Positions 25,097 to 33,691 of a DNA stretch of 64,000 nt are shown in pieces (the first letter of the stretch is position 1; each line of letters begins with the position of its first letter). The notes below the pieces were generated by a model. It did no database searches, was not told where the DNA came from, and saw nothing but the letters and a program-made list of their open reading frames with translations. Source of the stretch: CAZPNX01 sp964588285 (GTDB lineage: Bacteria; Edwardsbacteria; AC1; EtOH8); contig CAZPNX010000006.1 of the NCBI GenBank assembly GCA_964588285.1, positions 40,030-104,029 on the forward strand. The letters run 5' to 3'. The translations under genes were made by a program, and so were the position numbers.

Positions 25097-25139
25097 AGAG
25101 CAACCTGTCATCCATTAAAGGCTTGGCGGAGATAACTAT

Positions 25140-26519
25140 ATGAAGATAGCAATAATCGGCGGGGGGCCGGCCGGATACGTGGGCGCCATCAGGGCGGCCC
25201 AGCTGGGGGCCGAGGTGGTCTTGGTCGAGAAGTCGGTTTTGGGCGGCACCTGCCTCAACGTGGGCTGCATCCCCACCAAGGCCCTGCTGGCTTCGGCCGA
25301 GATCTGCCAGAAGGTAAAAGAGGCCGGTCAATTCGGCATCCAAGCCGAACTGCGGGGCTTCGACTGGCCGGCCATCCAGAAGCGTAAGGAGCGGGTGGTG
25401 CGGAAGGCGACAGCCGGAGTGGCCTCGTTGATGAAGGCCCGAAAGGTCGAAGTCGTCTACGGCCGGGCCAAGCTGATCGGCGATAAAACCGTTGTGGTTG
25501 AAACCGACGGCAAGCCGTCGGCCGAGGTCAAGGCCGATTCGATTCTCATAGCCTCGGGCTCGGAGCCGGTAAAATTGACCATCCCCGGGGCCGATCTGCC
25601 GGGCGTTATCGACAGCACTGGGGCGCTTGACCTGTCGGAAGTCCCCAACAGGCTTTTGATAGTGGGGGGCGGAGTCATCGGCTGCGAGATGGCGGAGATA
25701 TTCAGCGCTTTCGGCTCCAAGGTCACCATCGTCGAGATGATGAGCCAGATCATTCCGGGCGAGGACCCCGAGGCAGCCTCCCTACTGCACCGCTCATTAA
25801 TTAAAAAAGGGGTGGAAGTTCATCTTGAGGCCAAGGTGTCGGAGTTTCGCCAATCCGACTCTGGGATCCAATGTCAAATTCAAGACAAGGAAGGCCAGCA
25901 AAAGGCCATCGAGGCCGACAAGGTGCTGGTGGCGGTGGGCCGAAGGCCTGCGGTGGCCGGCCTGGGTTTGGATGAATGCGGCCTGACCCTGGAACGCGGA
26001 TTTATCAAGGTCGGTCCGACCATGGCCACCAGCCGGCCGTACATTTACGCGGCCGGGGACTGCACCGGGGGGTGGCTGTTGGCCCACGTGGCTTCGCGCG
26101 AGGCCGAGGTGGCGGTGGAGAACATGCTGGGCAATCCTGTGAAGATGGACTACCGGTCGGTGCCGCGCTGCGTCTATACCCATCCCGAGATTGCTTCGGT
26201 GGGGGTGCTGGAACGTCCGGCCAATGCCGGCGAGGTGTTGGTGGGAAAATTTCCCTTTTCGGCCAGCGCCAAGGCCAGCTGCTTGGGAGAGCTGGAGGGG
26301 TTTGTCAAGATTGTTTCCGATCGGGATAGCCGCCAGGTGCTGGGCGGGGTGATAGCCGGACCCTCGGCCACCGAGCTCATCGCCGAGATCAGCTTGGCGG
26401 TGTCAGCCCGGGCCAGGCTGGACGACATCATCCATACGATTCACGCCCACCCCACCCTGCACGAATCGGTGGCCGAAGCGGCCCTGGGAGGCCTGGGTAG
26501 GGCCATACATCTTCCCTGA
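25140..26519 (+). CDS. lpdA: Dihydrolipoyl dehydrogenase (E3)
   Basis: This flavin disulfide oxidoreductase reoxidises dihydrolipoamide in 2-oxoacid dehydrogenase or glycine-cleavage complexes. The 459-residue protein has an N-terminal FAD-binding GGGPAGYVGAIRAAQLG and the redox-active disulfide in GGTCLNVGCIPTKALL (about residues 36-51). The NAD-binding GGGVIGCEMAEIFSAFG, the second FAD contact YAAGDCTGG and a C-terminal His-Glu pair in HAHPTLHESVAEAAL follow, so all key residues are in place. No E1 or E2 subunit genes are nearby; only the GlcD-like gene is upstream, 43 bases away. Confidence 0.92.
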   Translation: MKIAIIGGGPAGYVGAIRAAQLGAEVVLVEKSVLGGTCLNVGCIPTKALLASAEICQKVKEAGQFGIQAELRGFDWPAIQKRKERVVRKATAGVASLMKARKVEVVYGRAKLIGDKTVVVETDGKPSAEVKADSILIASGSEPVKLTIPGADLPGVIDSTGALDLSEVPNRLLIVGGGVIGCEMAEIFSAFGSKVTIVEMMSQIIPGEDPEAASLLHRSLIKKGVEVHLEAKVSEFRQSDSGIQCQIQDKEGQQKAIEADKVLVAVGRRPAVAGLGLDECGLTLERGFIKVGPTMATSRPYIYAAGDCTGGWLLAHVASREAEVAVENMLGNPVKMDYRSVPRCVYTHPEIASVGVLERPANAGEVLVGKFPFSASAKASCLGELEGFVKIVSDRDSRQVLGGVIAGPSATELIAEISLAVSARARLDDIIHTIHAHPTLHESVAEAALGGLGRAIHLP

Positions 26520-26550
26520 ACAAAAAAACATCAAGCCCCAAAATTTTTTC

Positions 26551-26579
26551 TTGCATAAACAAGGCATTTCTGCTATATT
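26551..26579 (+). promoter_or_regulatory. Promoter of the PAS/GGDEF/HD-GYP gene
   Basis: TTGCAT (26551-26556) and TATATT (26574-26579) are spaced by 17 bases, with a TGC immediately before the -10 box (extended -10). Confidence 0.65.
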
Positions 26580-26623
26580 CACTACTAAGGCATCTGGGCC
26601 GATGACGTAATTGCCATAGTAAA

Positions 26624-29401
26624 ATGAACCAGGCCGAGGAACGCCCCAAACCGCCGTGGGCCAGGCCGCGGCGGTTGGCCGCCGGCTATCTCGCGGCCGG
26701 AATTTTATGGCTCCTAGCCACCAAGCTGGTCCTGCCGCTGGCCATCAAGGACCTAGCGGTGTTGGCTTGGGGCTTTGTCATAAGTCCGGCCCTGTTCCTC
26801 CTGCTGGGCCTGGCCCTCCTTCTTCTCTTCCCAAAATTTATTTCTCGCCTGACGTCAGCCAAAGACGATTTGCATGAGGGGCGCTCCGCCCTGCCGGCCG
26901 AGTCGCTTTTAAAGGCGGTAGAATCCATGCAGCTGGGACTGACCATAGCCGACACCGAGGGCCGGATCATCTACGCCAACCCCTCGGAGGCCAGGATGCA
27001 CGGCTACGAGCCCGGGGAGCTGGTGGGCCAGGACGTCCAGATTTACTCCCCTGAGGAGCGCAAGCACCACCTGACCTTCGAGGACCTCAAGCGGCTGAAG
27101 CGCTGGCGCCGGGAGAGCGTCAACCTGAGGAAGGACGGCAGCACCTTCCCGGTGCAGCTGCTTTCGGATACGGTCATAGACGCCAAGGGCCGGCCGCTGG
27201 GGGTGATCACCACCTGCGAGGACATCAGCGAACGCAAGGCCATGGAGCGCTCCCTGCGGGAAAGCGAGGAGCGTTACCGCCACGTGGTGGAAGGGGCGGC
27301 CGAGATGATCGTCTGTCTGACCGGTGAGGGCAGGATCTCCTACGCCAACCGGGCCTGGATCGAGGCCATGGGATACACCGCCGAGGAATCGGCCAGGCTG
27401 GACTTCTTCGCCCTGATAGACGAGGACTCCAAACTGGGCTGCCATCAGGCGCTGGCCAAGGCCCTGGCCGGCACCGCCTGGCAGAACCTGCAGCTGACCT
27501 TGGTGGCCAGCGACGGACATCAAATACCGGCCGAAGGCAACCTGACCTCCTACCACCGCGAGGGCCGGGCGGCCGGGGCCATCGGCATCTTCCGGGACAT
27601 CACCTACCGCAAGCAGATAGATCTCACCCTGCGCAAGAACGAAAAGCAGTTCCGGCTGCTGATCAAGAACGCCCTGGACATCATCATGATCCTCAACCGG
27701 AACGGCACCATCCGCTACACCAGCCCCTCGGCCGAGGGCGTCTTCGGCCGCCGACCCGAGGAACTGCTGGCCAAGCCCCTCTTCTCCCTGCTGCATCCCG
27801 AAGATCTGCCGGAGGTGGAGAGAATGTTCGATCGGATGAGGAAGGGTGAGCTGCCGAGCGCTTCCTTCGAGGTCAGGGGGCGGCGCCGCGACGGCAGCTG
27901 GCGCAGCATCCAGGTGATGGCCAACAACACCCTGGAGGAGCCCTCGATCGAGGGCATTGTCCTCAACGCCCGCGACGTCACCGAACAATCCACCGCCCGG
28001 GAGAAACTGGCTGCCTCCGAGGAGCGCTTCCGCTATCTGGCCAACTCGGCCGCCGACGCCATCATCACCGTGGACGAACAGGGGAGCATCATCTTCTGGA
28101 ACAAGGCAGCCGAAACCATTTTCGGCTACAGCGCCGAACAGGCCATCCGGGAAAAGATAGACTTCATCATCCCCAAGCGGTTCCTCTCCCGGACCAGCGA
28201 AAGGCTGGACCAGCTTTTCGCCAAGACGGCCACCGGCTCTGGGGGGCGGCCGGTGGAGCTGATGGGGCGGCGCCAGGGAGGCATCGAGTTCCCGGTGGAG
28301 CTGTCCTTCTCCACCTGGGTCACCCGGGAGGGATCCTTCCTGACGGCCATCATCCGGGACATATCGGAGCGCAAGGAGGCCGAGCGTCAGCTGAAATACC
28401 TCAGCTTCCACGACCCGCTGACCGGGCTCTACAACCGTGCCTACTTTGAGGAGGAGATGAGCCGGATGGAGAAGAGCCGGTTCCGCTCCATGGGCCTGAT
28501 CCTGGCCGACGTCGACGGCCTGAAGCTGATCAACGACACCATGGGGCACAAGACCGGCGACGGCCTGCTGGTGGTGATGGCCGGGATCATCAAGGACAAC
28601 TGCCGGCTGGGCGACATGGTGGCCCGCATCGGCGGTGACGAGTTCGCGGTGCTGCTGCCCAACTGCGAAAAGGCCATGATCGACGGCATCTGCCAGCGCA
28701 TCCGGGAGACCACCTCCCAGTACAGCCAGCAGAACCCGGAGCTTCCCCTGAGCCTGTCGGTGGGCTATGCCGTCCGGAGGATGGAGGAGACCACCATGAG
28801 CGAGGTCTACCGCGAGGCCGACAACAACATGTACCGGGAGAAGGTCAAGAACCACGACGTCCTGGTCAAGGGCTTCATCGAGGCTCTGGAGCGGCGGAAC
28901 CTGCTGGACCCGGGAAAGGCGGCGGCCCTGGAGGAGCTGATGCTGGACCTGGCCATCGCCGCCGGCGTCCCCCACCACCGCCTGTCGGAGATCTCCCTGC
29001 TGGCCCGCTACCATGATATCGGCTGCGCCCTGCAGACCGGGGAGGCGACGGGCTTGGAGGAGGAGCAGAAGCGGCATCCGGAGATCGGATACCACATCGC
29101 CATGTCCACTCCCTATCTCAGCTCCATCGCCGACTGGATCCTCAAGCACCACGAATGCTGGAACGGCAAAGGGTATCCCCTGGGGATCAGGGGCGAAGAC
29201 ATCCCGTTGGAGTCCAGGATCCTGTCCCTGGCCTCGGCCTACATCGAGGCGGCCGGCCCTCCGGAGAAGCAGACGGCCGAGGCCTGCCGCCAAGCAGTGG
29301 CCGGCATCAGGAAGGAAGCCGGCAAAAGATACGATCCCAAGCTGGCCGAGGCGCTGGCCAGGATGATGGAGAAGAGAATTTCGCTTTCGGGCCCGGCCTG
29401 A
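26624..29401 (+). CDS. Membrane PAS-sensor protein with GGDEF and HD-GYP-like domains
   Basis: This 925-residue cyclic-di-GMP-type signalling protein has two N-terminal membrane helices (about 20-75) followed by four PAS domains at about 100-215, 225-340, 345-460 and 465-585. A diguanylate cyclase domain with an intact GGDEF (670-674, in VARIGGDEFAVLL) comes next. The C-terminal HD-GYP-type domain has ARYHDIG (H797-D798), HPEIGYHIA, HHECWNGKGYPLG (GYP 850-852) and IPLESRIL. The later conserved Asp of the HD-GYP fold (aDaydA) appears as SAYIEA, so phosphodiesterase activity may be reduced. It is monocistronic with its own promoter and terminator. The sensed ligand cannot be read from sequence. 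Confidence 0.9.
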   Translation: MNQAEERPKPPWARPRRLAAGYLAAGILWLLATKLVLPLAIKDLAVLAWGFVISPALFLLLGLALLLLFPKFISRLTSAKDDLHEGRSALPAESLLKAVESMQLGLTIADTEGRIIYANPSEARMHGYEPGELVGQDVQIYSPEERKHHLTFEDLKRLKRWRRESVNLRKDGSTFPVQLLSDTVIDAKGRPLGVITTCEDISERKAMERSLRESEERYRHVVEGAAEMIVCLTGEGRISYANRAWIEAMGYTAEESARLDFFALIDEDSKLGCHQALAKALAGTAWQNLQLTLVASDGHQIPAEGNLTSYHREGRAAGAIGIFRDITYRKQIDLTLRKNEKQFRLLIKNALDIIMILNRNGTIRYTSPSAEGVFGRRPEELLAKPLFSLLHPEDLPEVERMFDRMRKGELPSASFEVRGRRRDGSWRSIQVMANNTLEEPSIEGIVLNARDVTEQSTAREKLAASEERFRYLANSAADAIITVDEQGSIIFWNKAAETIFGYSAEQAIREKIDFIIPKRFLSRTSERLDQLFAKTATGSGGRPVELMGRRQGGIEFPVELSFSTWVTREGSFLTAIIRDISERKEAERQLKYLSFHDPLTGLYNRAYFEEEMSRMEKSRFRSMGLILADVDGLKLINDTMGHKTGDGLLVVMAGIIKDNCRLGDMVARIGGDEFAVLLPNCEKAMIDGICQRIRETTSQYSQQNPELPLSLSVGYAVRRMEETTMSEVYREADNNMYREKVKNHDVLVKGFIEALERRNLLDPGKAAALEELMLDLAIAAGVPHHRLSEISLLARYHDIGCALQTGEATGLEEEQKRHPEIGYHIAMSTPYLSSIADWILKHHECWNGKGYPLGIRGEDIPLESRILSLASAYIEAAGPPEKQTAEACRQAVAGIRKEAGKRYDPKLAEALARMMEKRISLSGPA

Positions 29402-29402
29402 G

Positions 29403-29428
29403 AAAAAACGCCGCGGGCGTTTTTTTTA
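29403..29428 (+). terminator. Rho-independent terminator after the PAS/GGDEF gene
   Basis: AAAAAACGCC pairs with GGCGTTTTTT around GCG, ending in eight T residues. Confidence 0.85.
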
Positions 29429-29457
29429 TTGATAATTGCGGCCAATCGTAATATAAT
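29429..29457 (+). promoter_or_regulatory. Promoter of the polyamine operon
   Basis: TTGATA (29429-29434) and a perfect TATAAT (29452-29457) are spaced by 17 bases. They directly follow the preceding terminator and lie 32 bases before speD. Confidence 0.75.
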
Positions 29458-29489
29458 TGCCGGAAATCAAGACCGGGAGGAGATGGAGG

Positions 29490-30332
29490 ATGAAGTACAA
29501 GCGGCGCAACCGGAGCTACTGCCAGGACAGCCGTCCCGAGGTCAAGCCCATCAAGAAGCTGAAGCTCTACGGCTTCAACAACCTGACCAAGACCCTGAGC
29601 TTTAACATGTACGATGTCTGCTACACCCGTAACATCAAGAACCGGGACGACTACATCCAGTACATCGACGAGGAGTACAACGCCGAGCGGCTGACGGCCA
29701 TCCTCACCCAGGTGTCCAACATCATCGGCTCCAACATACTCAACATCGCCAAGCAGGACTACGACCCCCAGGGAGCCAGCGTCACCATGCTGATCTCGGA
29801 GAACAAGACCATGTTCGACGACCTGCTGAAGAGGCAGGAGAACCCCCAGCTAGTGGCTCACCTGGACAAGAGCCACATCACCGTCCATACCTATCCGGAG
29901 AGCCATCCCGACAGCCGGATATCAACCTTCCGGGCCGACATCGATGTCTCCACCTGCGGCGTCATCTCGCCGCTGAGGGCTCTGAACTTTCTGATCAACA
30001 GCTTTTACTCCGACATCGTCAATATCGACTATCGGGTGAGGGGATTCACCCGCGATGTCGCCGGCAAAAAATACTTCATCGATCACAAGATCAATTCCAT
30101 CCAGAACTACCTGTCGCCCGAGATATTGAAGTGGTACCACATCGTGGACATCAACGTCTATCAGGAGAACGTCTTCCACACCAAAATGATGCTCCGGGAC
30201 TTCGACACCGACGAATATATCTTCGGCAGCGGGCGCAAGGGGCTGAGGGGCGCCGAGAAAAACCGGATCCGTCAGAAACTGCAGAAGGAGATGTCCGAGA
30301 TATTCTACGGAGAGAATGTGCCGACCATTTGA
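29490..30332 (+). CDS. speD: S-adenosylmethionine decarboxylase proenzyme
   Basis: SpeD decarboxylates S-adenosylmethionine to give the aminopropyl donor for spermidine. The 280-residue protein is of the long, Escherichia coli-like class. The self-cleavage site HLDKSHITVHTYPE is intact; Ser128 becomes the pyruvoyl group. Cys in DVSTCGVISPLRALNFL and the FTRDVAGKKYFIDHKINSIQ region also match. Start ATG 29490 lies nine bases after a GGAGGAGAT ribosome-binding motif; a longer frame from 29457 has no such site. It is the first gene of the operon speD, speE, decarboxylase, which makes a complete agmatine/spermidine-type polyamine set. Confidence 0.94.
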   Translation: MKYKRRNRSYCQDSRPEVKPIKKLKLYGFNNLTKTLSFNMYDVCYTRNIKNRDDYIQYIDEEYNAERLTAILTQVSNIIGSNILNIAKQDYDPQGASVTMLISENKTMFDDLLKRQENPQLVAHLDKSHITVHTYPESHPDSRISTFRADIDVSTCGVISPLRALNFLINSFYSDIVNIDYRVRGFTRDVAGKKYFIDHKINSIQNYLSPEILKWYHIVDINVYQENVFHTKMMLRDFDTDEYIFGSGRKGLRGAEKNRIRQKLQKEMSEIFYGENVPTI

Positions 30333-30439
30333 TCGGTCGTTGATAGGATCTTGGCAAAATCGGCCCGGGGGCGGCGGGCCGGTACCGGACGCCCCCGGGA
30401 TTTTCATCCAACGGGCAAGGAAAATTTCAAGGAGGGAAG

Positions 30440-31351
30440 ATGCAAGCCGAAAATTTTTTCATGGAGTATTCCGAGAACGAGATCCATCTCCACGGAATAA
30501 AAAGGATCGTGGCCACCGCCCAAACCCGCTACCAGAAGGTGGCCATCGTGGACACCTTCAACTACGGACGAACCCTATTTTTAGACGACCGGGTGCAAAG
30601 CTCGGAGCGCGACTCCTTCATCTACCATGAAGCCCTGGTCCACCCCCCGCTGCTGCTTCATCCCCATCCCCGTAAGGTGCTGGTGGTGGGGGGAGGCGAG
30701 GGCGAAACCCTGAGAACGGTGCTGGAACACGCCACGGTGGAGCGGGCGGTGATGTGCGACATAGACGGGCAGCTGGTAAAACTCTGCGCCCAGCACCTGC
30801 CCCAATGGTCGGGCGGGGCCTTCGGCGATCGCCGCACCAAGGTGGTCATCGACGACGCCAGGGGCTGGCTGCAGCGGACCAAGGAGAGATTCGATGCCAT
30901 CATCATCGACCTGCCGGAGCCGATGGAGGGGGGGCCGGCCATCAAGCTCTACACCAGCGAGTTCTACCGCTTGGTGCACGCTCGGCTGACCGAGCACGGC
31001 ATGATCACCCTCCAGGCCGGGACCACCAAGCCCGGAGACACCGACATGCTGGGCTCCATCGTCTGGACCATAGGAACGGCCTTCCCGGTAGTCTCCGTCT
31101 ACCAGGTGAACGTGCCATCGTTCGGCCTCCCCTGGGGTTTGGTATACGCCTCCAAGGGCATCGATCCCCTGACATATTCGGCGGTTCAGGTAGACAAGCT
31201 GATCGCCCTGAGAAAACTGCGGAAACTGAGATTCTACGACGGTGTGGCCCACCAGGGTATGTTCGCCCTGCCGCGCTACCTGCGGCAGGATATGTGCCGA
31301 AAGCATCCGGTGATCACCGACAAGAAGGCGCTGGTCACCAGCTTCAAATAG
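30440..31351 (+). CDS. speE: Spermidine synthase
   Basis: This aminopropyltransferase moves the aminopropyl group from decarboxylated AdoMet to putrescine or a related diamine. The 303-residue protein has the N-terminal beta domain (LFLDDRVQSSERDSFIYHEA) and the Rossmann-like domain with VVGGGEGETLRTVLEH, CDIDGQLVKLC and IDDARGWL. The catalytic-loop motif is IIIDLPEPMEGGPAIKLYT, with Glu where DP is usual (DLTDP in many homologues). An AAGGAGGG ribosome-binding motif precedes the ATG. It stands 107 bases after speD. A branched- or long-chain polyamine product is possible; substrate choice is not readable. Confidence 0.92.
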   Translation: MQAENFFMEYSENEIHLHGIKRIVATAQTRYQKVAIVDTFNYGRTLFLDDRVQSSERDSFIYHEALVHPPLLLHPHPRKVLVVGGGEGETLRTVLEHATVERAVMCDIDGQLVKLCAQHLPQWSGGAFGDRRTKVVIDDARGWLQRTKERFDAIIIDLPEPMEGGPAIKLYTSEFYRLVHARLTEHGMITLQAGTTKPGDTDMLGSIVWTIGTAFPVVSVYQVNVPSFGLPWGLVYASKGIDPLTYSAVQVDKLIALRKLRKLRFYDGVAHQGMFALPRYLRQDMCRKHPVITDKKALVTSFK

Positions 31352-31475
31352 GGAGGAGCCAAACCGCGAATAAAGGCCGACCACGGCTGACCCGCGACTA
31401 GAACAAACCCAAGATGAACGGCTGCATACAAAACCGAGAGAGGCAGAATCCAAACGACATCGGGACGTCGGCCGG

Positions 31476-32948
31476 ATGAAGATGAAAAAGGGCCCGGGCG
31501 GGCGGGCTCAAGTCCGGGCCCCGCTGTACGAGGCATTGGCCCGCTACCTGGGACAGGACATGGTTCCCTTCCATACCCCGGGACACAAGCAGGGGGCGGG
31601 CATCGATCCGGAGTGGCTGGACCTGGTCGGCCGGAATATCTTCAAGATGGACCTGACGGTGCTGCCGGAGACCGATTGTCTTTTCCATCCCACCGGCGCC
31701 ATCAAGCATGCCCAGCAGCTGGCCGCCCTGGCCTACGGGGCCGACCGCAGTTATTTTCTGGTGAATGGGTCCACTGGCGGCAACCTGACCATGTTGATGG
31801 GCGTCCTCTTTCCCGGGGATAAGGTGATTGTTCCCCGCCACACCCATAAATCGGTGATTGCCGGGCTGATCATGACCGGGGCCCTACCGGTTTACGTACA
31901 TCCGGAGACGGCCCCGGACTGGGATCTGATACTGAACGTCAGCCAGGAATCGATCCGCCAGGCCCTGGCCGAGCATCCCGGGGCCAGGGCGGTTTTCGTC
32001 TCTTCGCCCACCTACCATGGGATCTGCTGCGACCTGGAAGCCGTAGTCAAGGCCGGCCACCTCAGCGACCGGATCGTGATGGTGGACCAGGCCCACGGGC
32101 CGCACCTTCGTTTCCATCCCCGGCTTCCGGTCTCGGCCATGGAGGCCGGGGCCGACATCTGCGTCGAGAGCTCGCACAAAATCATCTCGGCCCTGACCCA
32201 GGCGGCCATGCTTCACGTCAAAGGGCCCAACATCGACATCAGGGACCTGGAGAGCGTCCTGCTTTTAACCCAGACCACCAGCCCCTCCTACCTGCTGATG
32301 GCTTCGCTGGATCTGGCCCGGAGGCAGATGGCGGTGAGCGGCCGGGCCATGCTGGACCGGGCCATCAACCTGGCCCAGGATATCAGGGCCGAGCTCAACC
32401 GCATCAAAGGCCTCTACTGCCTGGACGCCCCGGATGTGGCTCCATTCCGCTTCGACCCCACCAAGCTGACGGTCTTTGTGGACGGCCTGGGGCTGACCGG
32501 CTATCAGGCCAGCCGCTTGCTTAACCGCGAGTACGGGGTCCAAGCTGAGATGGCCGACTGGGACCACGTGGCCTTCATCGTTTCCATTGCCGATGACAAA
32601 AGTTCGGGCGACCGATTGCTGGCGGCCTGTCGCGGTCTGGCCAGGGACCACCGCCGAGGCCGAAGCAGAAAAAAACTTAAGGTTCAGTTTCCCTCCAAAT
32701 ACCCGCCGATGTCCATGACCCCGCGCGAGGCCTATTTCGCTTCATATAGAACCGTGGCCCTCAAGCAGGCGGTGGGCGAAATACCCACCGAATTCATCAC
32801 CGTCTACCCGCCCGGCATCCCGGTGGTGGTACCCGGAGAGCGGATCACGGCCGAGGCGGTGGAGTATGTGGAGACCATGCGCCGGCTGGGAGCCATCATC
32901 GTCAGCCCCATGGCCAGAGGCTCGGAACACATCCGGGTGGTGGCCTGA
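31476..32948 (+). CDS. Orn/Lys/Arg decarboxylase family protein (probable arginine decarboxylase)
   Basis: This is a PLP-dependent fold-I amino acid decarboxylase of 490 residues. Visible motifs are VPFHTPGHKQGAGID near the N-terminus, NGSTGGNLTMLMG (PLP phosphate site), VDQAHGPHL and the PLP-lysine motif SSHKIISALTQAA (Lys235). The C-terminal domain includes ITVYPPGIPVVVPGERIT, typical of the family. Position after speD and speE strongly suggests it feeds polyamine synthesis, by agmatine from arginine or by another diamine. Arginine versus lysine or ornithine specificity is not decided by what can be seen, and no agmatinase gene is adjacent. It starts 124 bases after speE. Confidence 0.88.
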   Translation: MKMKKGPGGRAQVRAPLYEALARYLGQDMVPFHTPGHKQGAGIDPEWLDLVGRNIFKMDLTVLPETDCLFHPTGAIKHAQQLAALAYGADRSYFLVNGSTGGNLTMLMGVLFPGDKVIVPRHTHKSVIAGLIMTGALPVYVHPETAPDWDLILNVSQESIRQALAEHPGARAVFVSSPTYHGICCDLEAVVKAGHLSDRIVMVDQAHGPHLRFHPRLPVSAMEAGADICVESSHKIISALTQAAMLHVKGPNIDIRDLESVLLLTQTTSPSYLLMASLDLARRQMAVSGRAMLDRAINLAQDIRAELNRIKGLYCLDAPDVAPFRFDPTKLTVFVDGLGLTGYQASRLLNREYGVQAEMADWDHVAFIVSIADDKSSGDRLLAACRGLARDHRRGRSRKKLKVQFPSKYPPMSMTPREAYFASYRTVALKQAVGEIPTEFITVYPPGIPVVVPGERITAEAVEYVETMRRLGAIIVSPMARGSEHIRVVA

Positions 32949-32997
32949 ATTGGTTGAGGAAAGCAAGGGAAAGGGAAGGGACAGGAGGCGGGGGGGC

Positions 32998-33026
32998 TTG
33001 ACAAAAAGGGAAAACAGGGCGATAAT
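32998..33026 (+). promoter_or_regulatory. Promoter upstream of the Cys-rich peptide/DUF1858 pair
   Basis: TTGACA (32998-33003) and GATAAT (33021-33026) are separated by 17 bases. The transcript would begin near 33033 and carry a leader of about 235 bases, including the inverted-repeat element, before the small Cys-rich gene. Confidence 0.55.
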
Positions 33027-33051
33027 TACCCGACAGGGACAGGCCGGAACT

Positions 33052-33180
33052 AAAACACTGAGACGCCAAGGGCACGAAGGTTTTTCTCTGATTCCATTTT
33101 GGTTCGGCGGGGAGCGGAAAATTCTCCAAAGTCCACATATTATTCAGAATGACTTAGTGCTCTTTGAGCCTTAGTGTTTT
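33052..33180. repeat. Imperfect terminal-inverted-repeat element (MITE-like)
   Basis: AAAACACTGAGACGCCAAGG and its continuation at 33052-33080 are mirrored by AGCCTTAGTGTTTT and the preceding bases at 33153-33180. The inverted ends of about 28 bases agree at roughly 20 positions, with the outer 8 identical, and enclose about 72 non-coding bases. The end consensus (CACTGAGAC.C.AAGGGCAC.AAGG) resembles short dispersed repeats I have seen in many environmental bacterial genomes. No transposase is present. Confidence 0.55.
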
Positions 33181-33270
33181 AAAATTCTTTGCCATGGTTC
33201 AAACGCTTACTATAGGTTTGCTTAAACTTCATCCGTTAGGAATCAATTAACAAGAAAAAAGGAGAAGGCC

Positions 33271-33381
33271 ATGTGTAAAACATGCGGCTGTGGCGGCCAA
33301 AAGACCTACAAATGCGAAAAATGCGGCCGGACCTCGGGCGTGCCCAAGGAGTGCTGCGGTAAACCGATGAAGAAACAGTAA
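33271..33381 (+). CDS. Small cysteine-rich zinc-ribbon-like peptide, 36 residues
   Basis: A short reading frame (MCKTCGCGGQKTYKCEKCGR..., ending CCGKPMKKQ) follows a good GGAGAAGG ribosome-binding motif. It has seven cysteines in 36 residues, arranged CxxCxC, CxxC and CC, a pattern suited to binding zinc or an iron centre; it recalls small rubredoxin- or zinc-ribbon-type peptides. It lies 31 bases before a DUF1858 gene, whose product also has a CxxC, so a shared redox or metal-related role is possible. I know no named family for it. Confidence 0.65.
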   Translation: MCKTCGCGGQKTYKCEKCGRTSGVPKECCGKPMKKQ

Positions 33382-33412
33382 GGCGGAAAAACGGACATTA
33401 GAAAACCGTCCC

Positions 33413-33625
33413 ATGGATCAGATCACCAAGGACATGGCAATAATGGAGGTGGTCAACAAGCACCCCCAGTGCATTAAGGTGTTCTATCAGCACGGGCTGT
33501 TCTGCATCGGATGCAGCGTGGCCTACCGGGAGTCGGTGGAGCAGGGGGCTCAGGCCCACGGCATCGACGTGGACCAGCTGATGAAGGAGCTCAATCAGGC
33601 GGTGGGGGAAAAGCCACAGGAGTAA
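33413..33625 (+). CDS. DUF1858 domain protein
   Basis: This 70-residue protein matches the DUF1858 family (related to the ScdA N-terminal domain). It starts ITKDMAIMEVVNKHPQCIKV, then FYQHGLFCIGCSVAYRESVE with a CxxC pair, then a helix AQAHGIDVDQLMKELNQAV. Family members occur with hybrid-cluster, nitrite-related and iron-sulfur repair proteins; the CxxC may bind a metal or take part in redox. Length is normal. It follows the Cys-rich peptide gene and is closed by a hairpin terminator at 33645-33676. Confidence 0.85.
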   Translation: MDQITKDMAIMEVVNKHPQCIKVFYQHGLFCIGCSVAYRESVEQGAQAHGIDVDQLMKELNQAVGEKPQE

Positions 33626-33644
33626 GCCGCCCTCTTCCGGTATA

Positions 33645-33676
33645 ATACCCGACCTGTCAAAGGTCGGGTATTTTTT
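33645..33676. terminator. Bidirectional hairpin terminator between convergent genes
   Basis: ATACCCGACC (33645-33654) pairs perfectly with GGTCGGGTAT (33662-33671). Six T residues follow on the + strand; on the - strand only a short T-rich run (TATTATA) follows. It separates the DUF1858 gene from the convergent HAD gene. Confidence 0.85.
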
Positions 33677-33691
33677 CATGGGGGCGGATGA

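Noticed and set aside
33641..33646. Isolated TATAAT after the DUF1858 gene
   Set aside because: No -35 box at 16-18 bases, and it overlaps the stem of a terminator.
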